Below the pieces are notes generated by a model. It was not told where the DNA came from and ran no database searches. It saw nothing but the letters and a program-made list of their open reading frames with translations. Shown piece by piece: positions 16,141 through 27,771 of a stretch of DNA of 49,230 bases. Positions within the stretch are counted from its first letter, which is position 1; each line of letters starts with the position of its first letter. This DNA comes from a candidate division WOR-3 bacterium (GTDB lineage: Bacteria > Hydrothermota > Tepidihabitantia > Tepidihabitantales > JBDRVQ01): positions 1-49,230 of the forward strand of contig JBDRVQ010000010.1 in NCBI GenBank assembly GCA_039801905.1, in the 5' to 3' direction. The position numbers and the translations under genes were made by a program.

Positions 16141-16579
16141 CTTCCCTCCTTTTTTTCTAAGTTTTCTTTCCATTTATTTGGGTCGCCTAACTTAAAAAGT
16201 CTCCTAATCTTTTTATATAGTTTAGGTGGCAAAGTCTTCCTCATCTTTAATAAGAAGCTAATGTCATTTCTTAAAATCCCTCCCCATAATTTTTCTACCT
16301 TCTCGCTCGCTCTTCTGATTTTGATTTCGTCTATCTCTTCCGCCTCCATAAGTTTTGTAAGATTCTCATATTCTCTCTCTTTTTCTCTTGTAAGGCTATC
16401 TTTAACTTTTAGCATAGTTTCAAGATACCACTTGATTCTTGCCGTTTGAGTATCTGACAATCCGTAAAATCTAAGGCTCTCCGCATTCGGCCATTCATGG
16501 ATGAAACCACAAGCGGTTAGTTTAGAAGAGAAAAAGAGGGCCGCTACTAAAATAACAGCGAATGAATGAAGAGTTTCAT
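16137..16579 (-). pseudogene. Lipoprotein gene with a frameshift in the signal peptide
   Basis: GGAGGGCTT precedes an ATG at 16577-16579 encoding MKLFIHSLLF and then TAG. A one-base shift near 16556-16560 continues as VILVAALFFSSKLTACG, a good lipobox with Cys near 16511. It then reads into a helical, charged protein (RIKWYLETMLKVKDSL, RRASEKVEKLWGGIL) of about 107 residues ending at 16137. The long helices resemble CpxP/Spy-like periplasmic proteins, but this is weak. The promoter, ribosome-binding site and lipobox are all intact, so the frameshift may be a sequencing error, a recent mutation or a slippage site. Confidence 0.6.
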
Positions 16580-16610
16580 AAGCCCTCCATTTTTAACTCC
16601 CTAACATATA

Positions 16611-16638
16611 ATAATACAAAATTTTTCCATTTTGTCAA
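16611..16638 (-). promoter_or_regulatory. Promoter of the dnaA-flanked island operon
   Basis: On the minus strand TTGACA (16638-16633), 16 bp, TATTAT (16616-16611). The ribosome-binding site and ATG of the lipoprotein gene follow about 30 nt downstream. The -35 box is 4 bp from the start of the dnaA 3' direct repeat. Confidence 0.7.
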
Positions 16639-16689
16639 AAGGTGATTTTTATAATACAAGTTATTTAATATCAATAACTTAATGAGATG

Positions 16690-18024
16690 CTATCGGCTTT
16701 TAATTCGGGTGATTATCTTTTCAATCCGGTTTGCCAGTTCTCTATTCTCTTTCATCATCTCCTCTATCTTTTCGCAGGCATGAATTACGGTTGTGTGGTC
16801 TTTGCCATTAAAGATGGCACCAATCTCTTTCAATGGTAGGGCTAATAATTTTCGGAATAGATACATCGCTACTTGCCTTGGTAATGCTACTCTTTTTGTC
16901 CGGCTGGAAGAGAATAATTCCTTCTTAGAAATAGAAAATTCATTAATTACCTCCTCAATTATCTCCTCTCCTTGGCACTCCTCTTTTTGGGGTAAAAGGT
17001 CTTTCAAAATCTCCTGGGCAGTTTTTAGGGTTATATTATCCCCGATGATTGACCGATAGGCAATCAGCCGGATCAAAGCCGATTCTAACTCCCGAATATT
17101 TGTTTTTATCCTTTCGGCTATCAGTTGGTAAATTTCCGGGGAGAAGAAGCAATTTTCTTGTTCTGCCTTCTTCTTCAAAATTGCGATCCTTGTCTCAAGG
17201 TCTGGTGGTCCAATATCACAAACCAAGCCTGAGCCAAGTCTTGAAGCCAACCTTTCTTCTAAGGTCGGGATTTCTTTTGGTGGGCGGTCGGAAGTGAATA
17301 CTATCTGCTTCCCCAGGCTTTGAAAATGATTGAAGGTATGGAAGATCTCTTCCTGAAGGCGTTCTTTACCTATAAGGTAATGGATGTCATCAAGAAGGAG
17401 AAGGGATACTTCGCGATATTTGGTTTTAAATGCCATAGCCTTTCCTTCCTGAAGGGATTGAATAAAATCTAAGAAGAAATTTTCACAAGAGGTGATATAA
17501 ATCGCTTCATTGGGATACTCCTTCTTTCGGTAATTGCCAATCGCGTGCAACAGATGGGTCTTTCCTAAGCCAACCCCTCCATAGATAAATAATGGGTTAA
17601 AAGAACCTAAATCCTCCGCCACCCTCTTTGCCGCGGCACAGGCAAAGCGATTTGATTCCCCAACTACGAAATTTTCAAAGGTATATCGTGGATTGAGGAA
17701 GGAGATTTTCTTTTCCGAAGGAAAACTTTCTTTTACTTGGACGAAAGAAACTCCTTTTTCTTCCTTGGTAATTTCGTAATTCTTTGTTTGATATTTGATT
17801 TCACATTCTTTAAGGCCAGAGATTTTGAAAGCCTCCCTTATTAAGTCGGAATGATATTCTTCAAGCCATTCCGAGAAAAATAAATTTGGCACTTCTAAAA
17901 CTACTTTGCCGTCTATTATCTCTTTTAGGGAGATAGGTAGAAACCAGGTATTAAAAACATCCTCAGAAGTATTTCCCTTTATGTACTCAAGAGCTATTTT
18001 CCATATCTCTTTTTTATCAAGCAT
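16690..18024 (-). CDS. dnaA: Chromosomal replication initiator protein DnaA
   Basis: DnaA binds DnaA boxes at oriC and melts the origin. The 444-aa protein has a short N-terminal domain I (ALEYIKGNTSEDVFNTWFLP), then the AAA+ domain with FIYGGVGLGKTHLLHAIGN (Walker A), LLLDDIHYL (Walker B) and the arginine-finger region TLEERLASRLGSGL. Domain IV carries the DnaA-box binding signature GKDHTTVIHACEKI. Domain II is short. The ATG at 18024 directly faces the DnaA-box cluster. After the TAG, an AAGTTATT/AATAACTT hairpin (about 16660-16680) may terminate it. The 3' end is duplicated at 14393-14537. Confidence 0.98.
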   Translation of the reverse strand: MLDKKEIWKIALEYIKGNTSEDVFNTWFLPISLKEIIDGKVVLEVPNLFFSEWLEEYHSDLIREAFKISGLKECEIKYQTKNYEITKEEKGVSFVQVKESFPSEKKISFLNPRYTFENFVVGESNRFACAAAKRVAEDLGSFNPLFIYGGVGLGKTHLLHAIGNYRKKEYPNEAIYITSCENFFLDFIQSLQEGKAMAFKTKYREVSLLLLDDIHYLIGKERLQEEIFHTFNHFQSLGKQIVFTSDRPPKEIPTLEERLASRLGSGLVCDIGPPDLETRIAILKKKAEQENCFFSPEIYQLIAERIKTNIRELESALIRLIAYRSIIGDNITLKTAQEILKDLLPQKEECQGEEIIEEVINEFSISKKELFSSSRTKRVALPRQVAMYLFRKLLALPLKEIGAIFNGKDHTTVIHACEKIEEMMKENRELANRIEKIITRIKSR

Positions 18025-18250
18025 AGTTAAGTAATTTTATCCACAAGATTATCCACATACCAAATAAATTAAGTTTCCAATTTCCAAATACTTATTTCTT
18101 TTTGCCATTTATCCACATTCACTCCTCTTTCTCTTTCCTTGAATATCCTTAGGGATAAATTAAACTACATTTTTTATGGAATGTCAATAGGGATATATTT
18201 CTTTTTGATGGAAGGAAGGGTAAATTTTTTGAATTCTTTTATTTTTTTGG
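18025..18250. other. Probable replication origin region (oriC)
   Basis: Three perfect TTATCCACA DnaA boxes lie on the plus strand at 18037-18045, 18049-18057 and 18109-18117; the first two are spaced 12 bp apart. They lie directly upstream of dnaA and are followed by about 100 bp of AT-rich DNA up to a parS-like site. This arrangement is typical of a bacterial oriC next to dnaA. The dnaA promoter must also be here, but I see no clear -35/-10 pair. Confidence 0.8.
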
Positions 18251-18251
18251 T

Positions 18252-18267
18252 TGTTTCATGTGAAACA
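18252..18267. other. parS-like site 1 (ParB binding)
   Basis: TGTTTCATGTGAAACA differs from the parS consensus TGTTTCACGTGAAACA by one central base. An identical 18-bp sequence (with flanking T and A) occurs at 21645-21662. Its location beside oriC is where parS clusters normally lie. No parA or parB gene is in the window. Confidence 0.75.
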
Positions 18268-18319
18268 AAAAAGAGATGCGTGCTCAGGTTAAGTTTGTTA
18301 AAATAGTCTGATTCTAATT

Positions 18320-19855
<1,536 letters not shown>

Positions 19856-19908
19856 ACCTCATCCTGAGCACGCATCCCAATTTTCCAAGGAGCAACTTAT
19901 ATATAAAA

Positions 19909-19936
19909 ATAATAATAAGAAAATTGAATTTGTCAA
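19909..19936 (-). promoter_or_regulatory. 16S rRNA promoter
   Basis: On the minus strand TTGACA (19936-19931), 16-bp spacer, TATTAT (19914-19909). Transcription would start near 19902, about 47 nt before the mature 5' end, leaving room for the 5' half of the processing stem. Confidence 0.75.
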
Positions 19937-19993
19937 GGGAGAATTTTTATCTATCAAGGAGAGTAATCCATTATTAAAAACCGTGAAAAAACC

Positions 19994-20824
19994 CTAATAT
20001 ACTATTAACTTCTTATTTTTTCTATACCCATCCGTGGCAGGAAGCAAAAAGTATATACCCTTAGGTAATCTCTTTACCAGAAGACAGTCTTCTAAAATCA
20101 TCTTCCCAAAAGCATCGTAAATCCGGAATTTGGCATTCCTTGCTGAAAAATTGAAAATCTTTTCAAAGTTTTTCTCCCTACCTAATAGAAGTTGCTTCCT
20201 AATCTCTTTTCCCTCCTTAATACCTGTTTCTGAAAAACCGAGACGGATATTTGGGCGATTATAACTGGCATAACCGCTTCCCGGAATTCGGGCATCGCTC
20301 ACATTTCTTCTCACCCGAAAATTAGGAGAGGTTGAAGTATAATACCACATTGGAGAATTCCCGTGAGTGCCAACTTGGAACCCTTTAATGATTAATATAA
20401 GAAGGTTACCCTCATTAGAATAGTAAAAGGGAGTTGGGAAAAAAATATAATTCCAGCCAGTGTCTAAATTTGGCCACTCCCCATTCCAAACCAATACCCA
20501 GGGTTCAGGTGGGGAATTCGGTATTAGTCCGTCACTTAGGGTAGTGGCGGTTGTCTCTCTCATATAAATTTTTACGCTTTCTATTGTCAGACCAAAAGTA
20601 GCCCAGGTATGAAATCCCATACCGATGATGTCTCCTGCCCTATCTATTTCTGATTGGAGATATATCCCTTCCCAGATAGAATAGTTAAAATATCGGCAAA
20701 ACGGCCAGTATTCCACTCCGGTTCCGTTGCCAATCTCTATCCATATTTGATTAGCCTTTATCGGTAGAGGGACAATATGGATGCTTACTAAAAAAGCGGT
20801 AGAAAGAATTAACTTTTTAATCAT
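19994..20824 (-). CDS. Exported protein with C-terminal sorting-type domain
   Basis: A signal peptide (MIKKLILSTAFLVSIHIVPLPIKA) precedes a mature protein of about 250 residues with many aromatic residues (WIEIGNGTGVEYWPFCRYFN, FGLTIESVKIYMRET, WNYIFFPTPFYYS). The C-terminus (FSARNAKFRIYDAFGKMILE, LPKGIYFLLP, KKLIVY) matches the FlgD/T9SS type A sorting domain in shortened form. The middle resembles lectin-like beta sandwiches of secreted proteins, but no family is certain. It is transcribed from a promoter with the GTTAAC-type upstream block and has no ribosome-binding site, so it should be a leaderless mRNA. It lies between the separated 16S and 23S genes. Confidence 0.8.
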   Translation of the reverse strand: MIKKLILSTAFLVSIHIVPLPIKANQIWIEIGNGTGVEYWPFCRYFNYSIWEGIYLQSEIDRAGDIIGMGFHTWATFGLTIESVKIYMRETTATTLSDGLIPNSPPEPWVLVWNGEWPNLDTGWNYIFFPTPFYYSNEGNLLILIIKGFQVGTHGNSPMWYYTSTSPNFRVRRNVSDARIPGSGYASYNRPNIRLGFSETGIKEGKEIRKQLLLGREKNFEKIFNFSARNAKFRIYDAFGKMILEDCLLVKRLPKGIYFLLPATDGYRKNKKLIVY

Positions 20825-20830
20825 AATTTA

Positions 20831-20858
20831 AAAATACTGAAAATTAAAAAAATGTCAA
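20831..20858 (-). promoter_or_regulatory. Promoter of the 20824 gene, leaderless geometry
   Basis: On the minus strand TTGACA (20858-20853), 16 bp, TATTTT (20836-20831), then 6 nt (TAAATT) to the ATG at 20824. Confidence 0.65.
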
Positions 20859-20867
20859 CTCTTCAGT

Positions 20868-20895
20868 CCAAACGTTAAAAGTGAGCATGATTACG
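20868..20895 (+). repeat. GTTAACAGTGA-type upstream block, copy B
   Basis: CCAAACGTTAAAAGTGAGCA continues as TGATTACG. One base of the GTTAAC core is changed. GTTAA is 15 bp from the -35 box of the minus-strand promoter at 20831-20858. A CCACTCCAAAGG segment further right (about 20924) matches copy A. Confidence 0.55.
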
Positions 20896-20967
20896 GTAGG
20901 ATTCTAACCGCTGGGACCACTCCAAAGGATTTTTTAAGCAAAAGAGAAGGGATTGGCTAAAAAAGGG

Positions 20968-21022
20968 AAAATTTAGTGTCAGAAATTGGGGGGTATTTCC
21001 GTATTTATTATATAGGGCTATG
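20968..21022 (+). repeat. Dispersed promoter-like block (copy 1) with short possible ORF
   Basis: The block AAATTTAGTGTCAGA...TTGGGGGGTATTTCCG...TATATAGGG is shared with 34956-35007 and, in weaker form, with the reverse strand at about 48000-48045. TATATA (21009-21014) is 5 nt before an ATG at 21020, the same geometry as the leaderless promoters elsewhere. The ATG opens a frame of about 27 codons (MKKLKEVIKVSDWV...) of unknown meaning. Confidence 0.55.
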
Positions 21023-21192
21023 AAGAAGTTAAAAGAAGTTATTAAGGTAAGTGATTGGGTTCTAATCCCAACCCTTAAAATTTTGGAGGTCCTATCGCCA
21101 TAGAGTAATTGAGAGTAAAAGATAATAAAAAGGAGGAAAAAGAGAAGGAGGGGATTACTTTTATAAAAAGGGGTGTAGCATACAGGGGATGG

Positions 21193-21407
21193 CATCGGGG
21201 ATTTAATGGAAGAGATAATAGAAGTTCTAAGAAAAGGCTTAATCTTAGACTTAATCGGAGATTTAATAAAGGGTTTAATTGAGAATTTAATAAATAGTCT
21301 AAAAGAGGGTATAAAGAGAGGGATAAATAGGAGCCTAAATCAGGGTATAATTTAGAGTCTAATTAAGGGTTTAATCAGGAGACTAAATGGGAGCCTAATC
21401 CTAAGAG
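21193..21407 (+). repeat. 12-nt phased TAA array, copy 1
   Basis: TAA occurs at 21204 and then every 12 nt without a slip to 21396, 17 in a row. The bases between vary but keep a purine-rich G/A run before each TAA. In the frame where TAA straddles codons, an ATG at 21206 opens a 50-codon frame reading IGDLIKGLIENLINSLKEGI, a tetrapeptide pattern with a hydrophobic residue every fourth position, up to a TAG. Similar arrays lie at 35003 and 47794. Confidence 0.8.
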
Positions 21408-21645
21408 AAACTTTAAGGCGGGTGCCGCCAAAATCAGCACCCGCCAAAGGAGATAGACCATTGCTCCAATAAAGATGAGATTAAAGAAGGCGAAGTGGAT
21501 AATTGGAGGGAAGGGTTTAAAAATTTTCCAAAATTTGACAAAGTCTCCTTTAATTTTTAGAAACCTTTCCGGGATTATGCCTCTATGGTTATGGACCGGT
21601 GATTTCTGGAAGGTGCTAAAGATTTTATAAGGAAGTTCTCATTTT
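21408..21645. other. Spacer between the array and the second parS-like site
   Basis: A 9-bp GC hairpin, GGCGGGTGC (21417-21425) with GCACCCGCC (21437-21445), may end transcription from either side. On the minus strand about 21446-21600 an open stretch without a start codon reads IIHFAFFNLIFIGAMVYLLW, a possible membrane segment from a decayed gene. Nothing else is recognisable. Confidence 0.35.
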
Positions 21646-21661
21646 TGTTTCATGTGAAACA
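21646..21661. other. parS-like site 2 (ParB binding)
   Basis: TGTTTCATGTGAAACA, identical to the site at 18252-18267 and extended to 18 bp by matching flanking T and A. It is 23 bp upstream of the 23S rRNA -35 box, so bound ParB could also affect rRNA transcription. Confidence 0.7.
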
Positions 21662-21684
21662 ATAAAATAATTTTAAATTCCCCC

Positions 21685-21712
21685 TTGACATTCTTCCCTT
21701 TTTTTGTATTAT
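21685..21712 (+). promoter_or_regulatory. 23S-5S rRNA promoter
   Basis: TTGACA (21685-21690), 16 bp, TATTAT (21707-21712). Start would be near 21719, about 45 nt before the mature 23S 5' end. The -35/-10 pair is identical to that of 16S, which may keep the two unlinked genes balanced. Confidence 0.8.
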
Positions 21713-21763
21713 ATTTATATATAGTACTTGAATTGTTCTTTGGAAAATTTGGAATGGCGGGTA

Positions 21764-24781
<3,018 letters not shown>

Positions 24782-24803
24782 TATCCGCCTTTCCAGTAAG
24801 TTT

Positions 24804-24919
24804 GCCGGTGGCGATACCGGAGGGGAAACACCTCTTCCCATTCCGAATAGAGAAGTTAAGCCCTCCAGGGCCAATGGTACTATGCTGGTAACGGCATGGG
24901 AGAGTAGGTCGTCACCGGC
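24804..24919 (+). rRNA. rrf: 5S ribosomal RNA
   Basis: GCCGGTG at the 5' end pairs with CACCGGC at the 3' end. CCCATTCCGAAT, GAAGTTAAGC and GGGAGAGTAGG are the standard internal segments. It begins 22 nt after 23S and is about 116 nt long. A weak TTCTATT/AATAGAA hairpin follows. Confidence 0.96.
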
Positions 24920-25000
24920 TTGTAATAATTTCTATTAAAAAATAGAATAAGTGTTTTATATTCAAAATCTTATTTTTAATTTAGTTTTTGTTATTTTTTA

Positions 25001-25076
25001 TTGACAAAAGCGTCTTTTTTACTTATTTTACTTGTTATATGAGAGACCCTATTGTGGAGAGAGACCCCCATAGGGT
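25001..25076 (+). promoter_or_regulatory. Promoter and hairpin leader of the pseudopilin gene
   Basis: TTGACA (25001-25006), 17 bp, TATTTT (25024-25029). The leader then carries ACCCTAT (25046-25052) pairing with ATAGGGT (25070-25076), with three further G-C pairs inside. Unlike many promoters here, this one has a long leader and a ribosome-binding site (GGGAGGTG before 25101). Confidence 0.55.
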
Positions 25077-25100
25077 AAATAAAGCACAGGGAGGTGCGCT

Positions 25101-25763
25101 ATGTTAAAACGCAAGGGCTTTACATTAATTGAGCTCTTGGTTGTAATTTTAATCATCGGTATCCTCTTAGCACTTATCATCCCGAACTTCGTCCTCTTCC
25201 AGGAAAGAGCCCGTCGGTCTTCGGTTAAGAATAATATGCACGTCTTCCAGACCTCATTAGAGGCATTCGCTACCGACCATTTCGGCAATTATCCTTCCGC
25301 TGATGAAATTGATGGCGATGAGGCTGCATTTTTTGAGGTTGTTGGTCCTTACTTCCCAGGTGGTGAAATTTTTACCGGTGGAGAAGATATCATTTACGGA
25401 ACTTGCCCAACTAACCCTTACATCGGTCAACCATATATCAGTGAAGACTTAGGGGACGAGTTTGAGGACATTTACTACCCACATGGTGACCTCTATTTTG
25501 ATGATCCAGCAGATAGAAATATCCTCACTCTAAATTCTGGTGCTTATTCTGACTGCCCCTATATTGATGTGGCGGCAGAGGGTGAAGTTGCCGGAACAAT
25601 TGCTTTTGGAACATGGGTTAATGCCACTACCGGGATGGTTGAGCAATATTCCATTGTCGGTTGGGGAAGAATGTATGAAGGTCCACCGATGTACGAGTTA
25701 TCTCCTAACTGCGATGACCCAACTTCCGAAGAGTTCTGGGTTTTCTTCGTCCTCCACAACTAA
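25101..25763 (+). CDS. Type IV pilin/pseudopilin-like protein
   Basis: The class III signal [22 protein letters not shown] has the G-F prepilin peptidase site and Glu at mature position 5. It is followed by the long hydrophobic helix and [20 protein letters not shown], as in GspG-like pseudopilins. The C-terminal globular domain is acidic with six Cys or fewer and Asp-rich loops ([12 protein letters not shown]), which may bind calcium. At 220 aa it is longer than typical GspG. It is monocistronic, with its own promoter and a strong terminator, so it may be a highly expressed major pilin. No assembly genes are nearby. Confidence 0.88.
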   Translation: MLKRKGFTLIELLVVILIIGILLALIIPNFVLFQERARRSSVKNNMHVFQTSLEAFATDHFGNYPSADEIDGDEAAFFEVVGPYFPGGEIFTGGEDIIYGTCPTNPYIGQPYISEDLGDEFEDIYYPHGDLYFDDPADRNILTLNSGAYSDCPYIDVAAEGEVAGTIAFGTWVNATTGMVEQYSIVGWGRMYEGPPMYELSPNCDDPTSEEFWVFFVLHN

Positions 25764-25780
25764 TACCGACCTAAAAGGGG

Positions 25781-25812
25781 AAGGGGCGGAGGTTTTCTCC
25801 GCCCCTTTTTTT
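25781..25812 (+). terminator. Rho-independent terminator after the pseudopilin gene
   Basis: AAGGGGCGGAG and CTCCGCCCCTT form an 11-bp stem with a TTTT-type loop, followed by seven T. A clear intrinsic terminator. Confidence 0.93.
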
Positions 25813-25828
25813 ATTTAAGAATTCCTTC

Positions 25829-26605
25829 CTATTTGGGAAGATAGGCGATTGTTCTTATTTTTGTCCTTCTCTCAATTTCTTTTGCTTTAGATAAAAGGGT
25901 TCTATCGTCTACCATTTTCACATTCTCTTCGGCTACTGGTCGGTCAACCGAGTAGATTTGAATAAAAGAAGGATTTATCTCTTTGATTAGAGAAATCCAT
26001 ATTTTAAGCGATTTCTCGTTAAAGTTTCTTATCCGGCCATTAAGAAAGACCGTTTGGATAGTAATTTCTATCTCTTTACTAATCTCTTTTAAGGCACTCA
26101 CTATCCCATTCAATTTTACCTCAGACACCGGCCGGTTAATCTCTTGAAAGGTCTCTTCGTCTCCGGCGTCTAACTTAAAGATTGGTAAAGTTATTAACTT
26201 TAATATTTCAATCTTTTTATCACGAATTATTACCGAGGAGTTACTTAAAAGGGCAATCGGTGTTTTTGGACGGTAGCAGTCTCTTAATTTCTTTATTTCC
26301 TTCACCAGAAGGTCAAAATTTGGATAAAGGAGTGGTTCACCATTGCCAGAAAATGTAATATAATGAAACTCAATGTCCGATTTTAGGTACCACTCTAATT
26401 TTTTTAGCACTAAATCAATCGCCGGAAATTGAATATCCTTAGGGTCTAAGGTTTTAATATTTGTCTTCCCATAATGGCAATAGATACAGTCAAAAGAGCA
26501 GACTTTTTGGTTTGTGGGTAAGAGATTTATTCCCAGGGAGAGTCCGAGTCTCTTTGACCGAATCGGTCCGTAGATAACGTCTTTCTGTAAAGGTAAAGGG
26601 CTCAA
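25829..26605 (-). CDS. Radical SAM protein, unknown substrate
   Basis: CSFDCIYC (about residues 36-43) is the CxxxCxxC motif binding the [4Fe-4S] cluster that cleaves S-adenosylmethionine. YITFSGNGEPLLYPN corresponds to the SAM-binding GGE-like motif and is characteristic of a widespread radical SAM group with wyosine-synthase-like (TYW1-related) sequence. The reaction is not known. The start is a TTG at 26605, 7 nt after the stop of the upstream gene, with GGTGAG just ahead. Length of 258 aa is complete for the core barrel. It is probably in the tRNA-Gly transcript. Confidence 0.8.
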   Translation of the reverse strand: MSPLPLQKDVIYGPIRSKRLGLSLGINLLPTNQKVCSFDCIYCHYGKTNIKTLDPKDIQFPAIDLVLKKLEWYLKSDIEFHYITFSGNGEPLLYPNFDLLVKEIKKLRDCYRPKTPIALLSNSSVIIRDKKIEILKLITLPIFKLDAGDEETFQEINRPVSEVKLNGIVSALKEISKEIEITIQTVFLNGRIRNFNEKSLKIWISLIKEINPSFIQIYSVDRPVAEENVKMVDDRTLLSKAKEIERRTKIRTIAYLPK

Positions 26606-26611
26606 TTTAGC

Positions 26612-27424
26612 CTACTCACCAACGAGAATGATTACCCGACACCGCCGGAGTGCTTTAAGACCCAAAGAGGAAGAATGAAGTTTTCGGGCATCGGAATTTG
26701 AGATTACTAAGTTACATCTGTGTTTCCCCGTAACCCTTAAAGCGGGAATAAAAATTGGCGCATTCCCTGCCCTTTCACTTCCATAAGCCAAATTTATTGA
26801 CTTTTGGTACTCCACCATTCCTTTTTCAATAAGTTCTTCCCGCTCCACAAAGGAGGGTCCGTAAACTTCTCTCCCTTCTTCATCTAAAATCCGTAAGAAG
26901 AGGCAAGGTTTTAATTCCAAGTTCCGGGCGTCAATAATTACCCCGGTATATTTAGGTGCGCCGACTTCTTCTAATAAAACTGGTGTTATCCCTTCTGGAA
27001 TTTCCTTTCCCTCAGGCCAAGGTTGTCCGCAGATAGGGCAGGCAATTGGACCTAAGGGGATTCCACCTCCAGTTTTGGGGGCTAATAAAGAAAGAATATT
27101 CCCTTTTATGGGAATTCGGAAGTCAATGATTTTTGTACCGTCCGAGAGCTGACCTCTTTCTGAAGAAGAGGGGATGAGGTTAAGAAAATTAAATCTCCTT
27201 TCAACTTTTGGGTTAGAGATAAGTAAATCTCGCACCGTCTGTTCAGAGTCGTAAAAGCAATCTTTAAGGACCTCTTTGGCTAAAAGTGTTATATCCTTTG
27301 TAGAAATTGGGGTCTCAGTTTTTGTCTCCTGAGAGATTACTATCTCCCATGTGCCGAAGTCAAGGAAAGGATTAGAGGCAAAGGTCAAAAGAAAACATAC
27401 CCAAAACCCAATACTGAATAGCAT
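26612..27424 (-). CDS. Exported protein, LPP20/FlgO-like region at the C-terminus
   Basis: A signal peptide (MLFSIGFWVCFLLTFAS) is followed by about 250 residues. A CPICG motif at about 135 could form part of a metal site. The YTGVIIDARNLELKPCLFLR and ILDEEGREVYGP segments are hallmarks of a group of exported proteins related to LPP20/FlgO-type domains, whose function is poorly known. The final RALRRCRVIILVGE is conserved in that group. The ATG lies 8 nt downstream of the tRNA-Gly 3' end with no good ribosome-binding site, so its mRNA is probably released by tRNA processing. Confidence 0.7.
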   Translation of the reverse strand: MLFSIGFWVCFLLTFASNPFLDFGTWEIVISQETKTETPISTKDITLLAKEVLKDCFYDSEQTVRDLLISNPKVERRFNFLNLIPSSSERGQLSDGTKIIDFRIPIKGNILSLLAPKTGGGIPLGPIACPICGQPWPEGKEIPEGITPVLLEEVGAPKYTGVIIDARNLELKPCLFLRILDEEGREVYGPSFVEREELIEKGMVEYQKSINLAYGSERAGNAPIFIPALRVTGKHRCNLVISNSDARKLHSSSLGLKALRRCRVIILVGE

Positions 27425-27432
27425 CTCTTATG

Positions 27433-27504
27433 AGCGGGAGACGGGACTCGAACCCGCAACCACCTGCTTGGGAAGCAGGGACTCTACCCTTGAGTTACTC
27501 CCGC
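27433..27504 (-). tRNA. tRNA-Gly (CCC)
   Basis: The acceptor stem GCGGGAG pairs with CTCCCGC, with discriminator T. The anticodon stem-loop CCTGC-TTCCCAA-GCAGG gives anticodon CCC. The T arm is GCGGG-TTCGAGT-CCCGT. CCA is not encoded. A protein gene starts 8 nt downstream. Confidence 0.96.
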
Positions 27505-27513
27505 AAAACAAAT

Positions 27514-27541
27514 ATTTTAATCCAATTTTGATATAAGTCAA
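27514..27541 (-). promoter_or_regulatory. Promoter of tRNA-Gly and its downstream genes
   Basis: On the minus strand TTGACT (27541-27536), 16 bp, TAAAAT (27519-27514). The tRNA 5' end is 9 nt after the -10 box. Confidence 0.7.
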
Positions 27542-27549
27542 GGCAGTTT

Positions 27550-27618
27550 TGCAAACGTTAACAGTGAACATAACCACTTTAAGAGCCCGAGGCTACTCTA
27601 AAAGGCTTTTCAAAAAAC
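27550..27618 (+). repeat. GTTAACAGTGA-type upstream block, copy C
   Basis: TGCAAACGTTAACAGTGAAC begins the block, followed by ATAACCACTTTAAG. Further on AAAAGGCTTTTCAAAA matches copy A (8470-8500, reverse). GTTAA is 15 bp from the tRNA-Gly -35 box. The rest of the spacer to ftsY shows no gene. Confidence 0.6.
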
Positions 27619-27736
27619 TCTGGCAAATCTTTAATAGACCCAATCCTCGCCCGAGAAAAGAAAAATACCTCAAAACCGCCCGGACTTATCTTCTCTTTTG
27701 TAATAAGGTCAAGAGGCAAAATTCAAAAATCGGCAC

Positions 27737-27764
27737 TTGCCTTTTCCCTTTCTTTCATTAGGAT
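27737..27764 (+). promoter_or_regulatory. Possible ftsY promoter
   Basis: TTGCCT (27737-27742), 16 bp, TAGGAT (27759-27764), then 7 nt to the ATG. The boxes are weaker than elsewhere and AGGA could alternatively act as a ribosome-binding site. Confidence 0.4.
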
Positions 27765-27771
27765 ATAAAGT

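Noticed and set aside
20875-21195. 106-codon minus-strand frame rich in Phe and Leu
   Set aside because: It runs antisense through the GTTAAC block and promoter-like block, has no ribosome-binding site, and its composition follows the AT-rich repeats.
27351-27536. Plus-strand frame containing RETGLEPATTCLGSRDSTLE
   Set aside because: This is the well-known spurious translation antisense to a tRNA gene, here tRNA-Gly.
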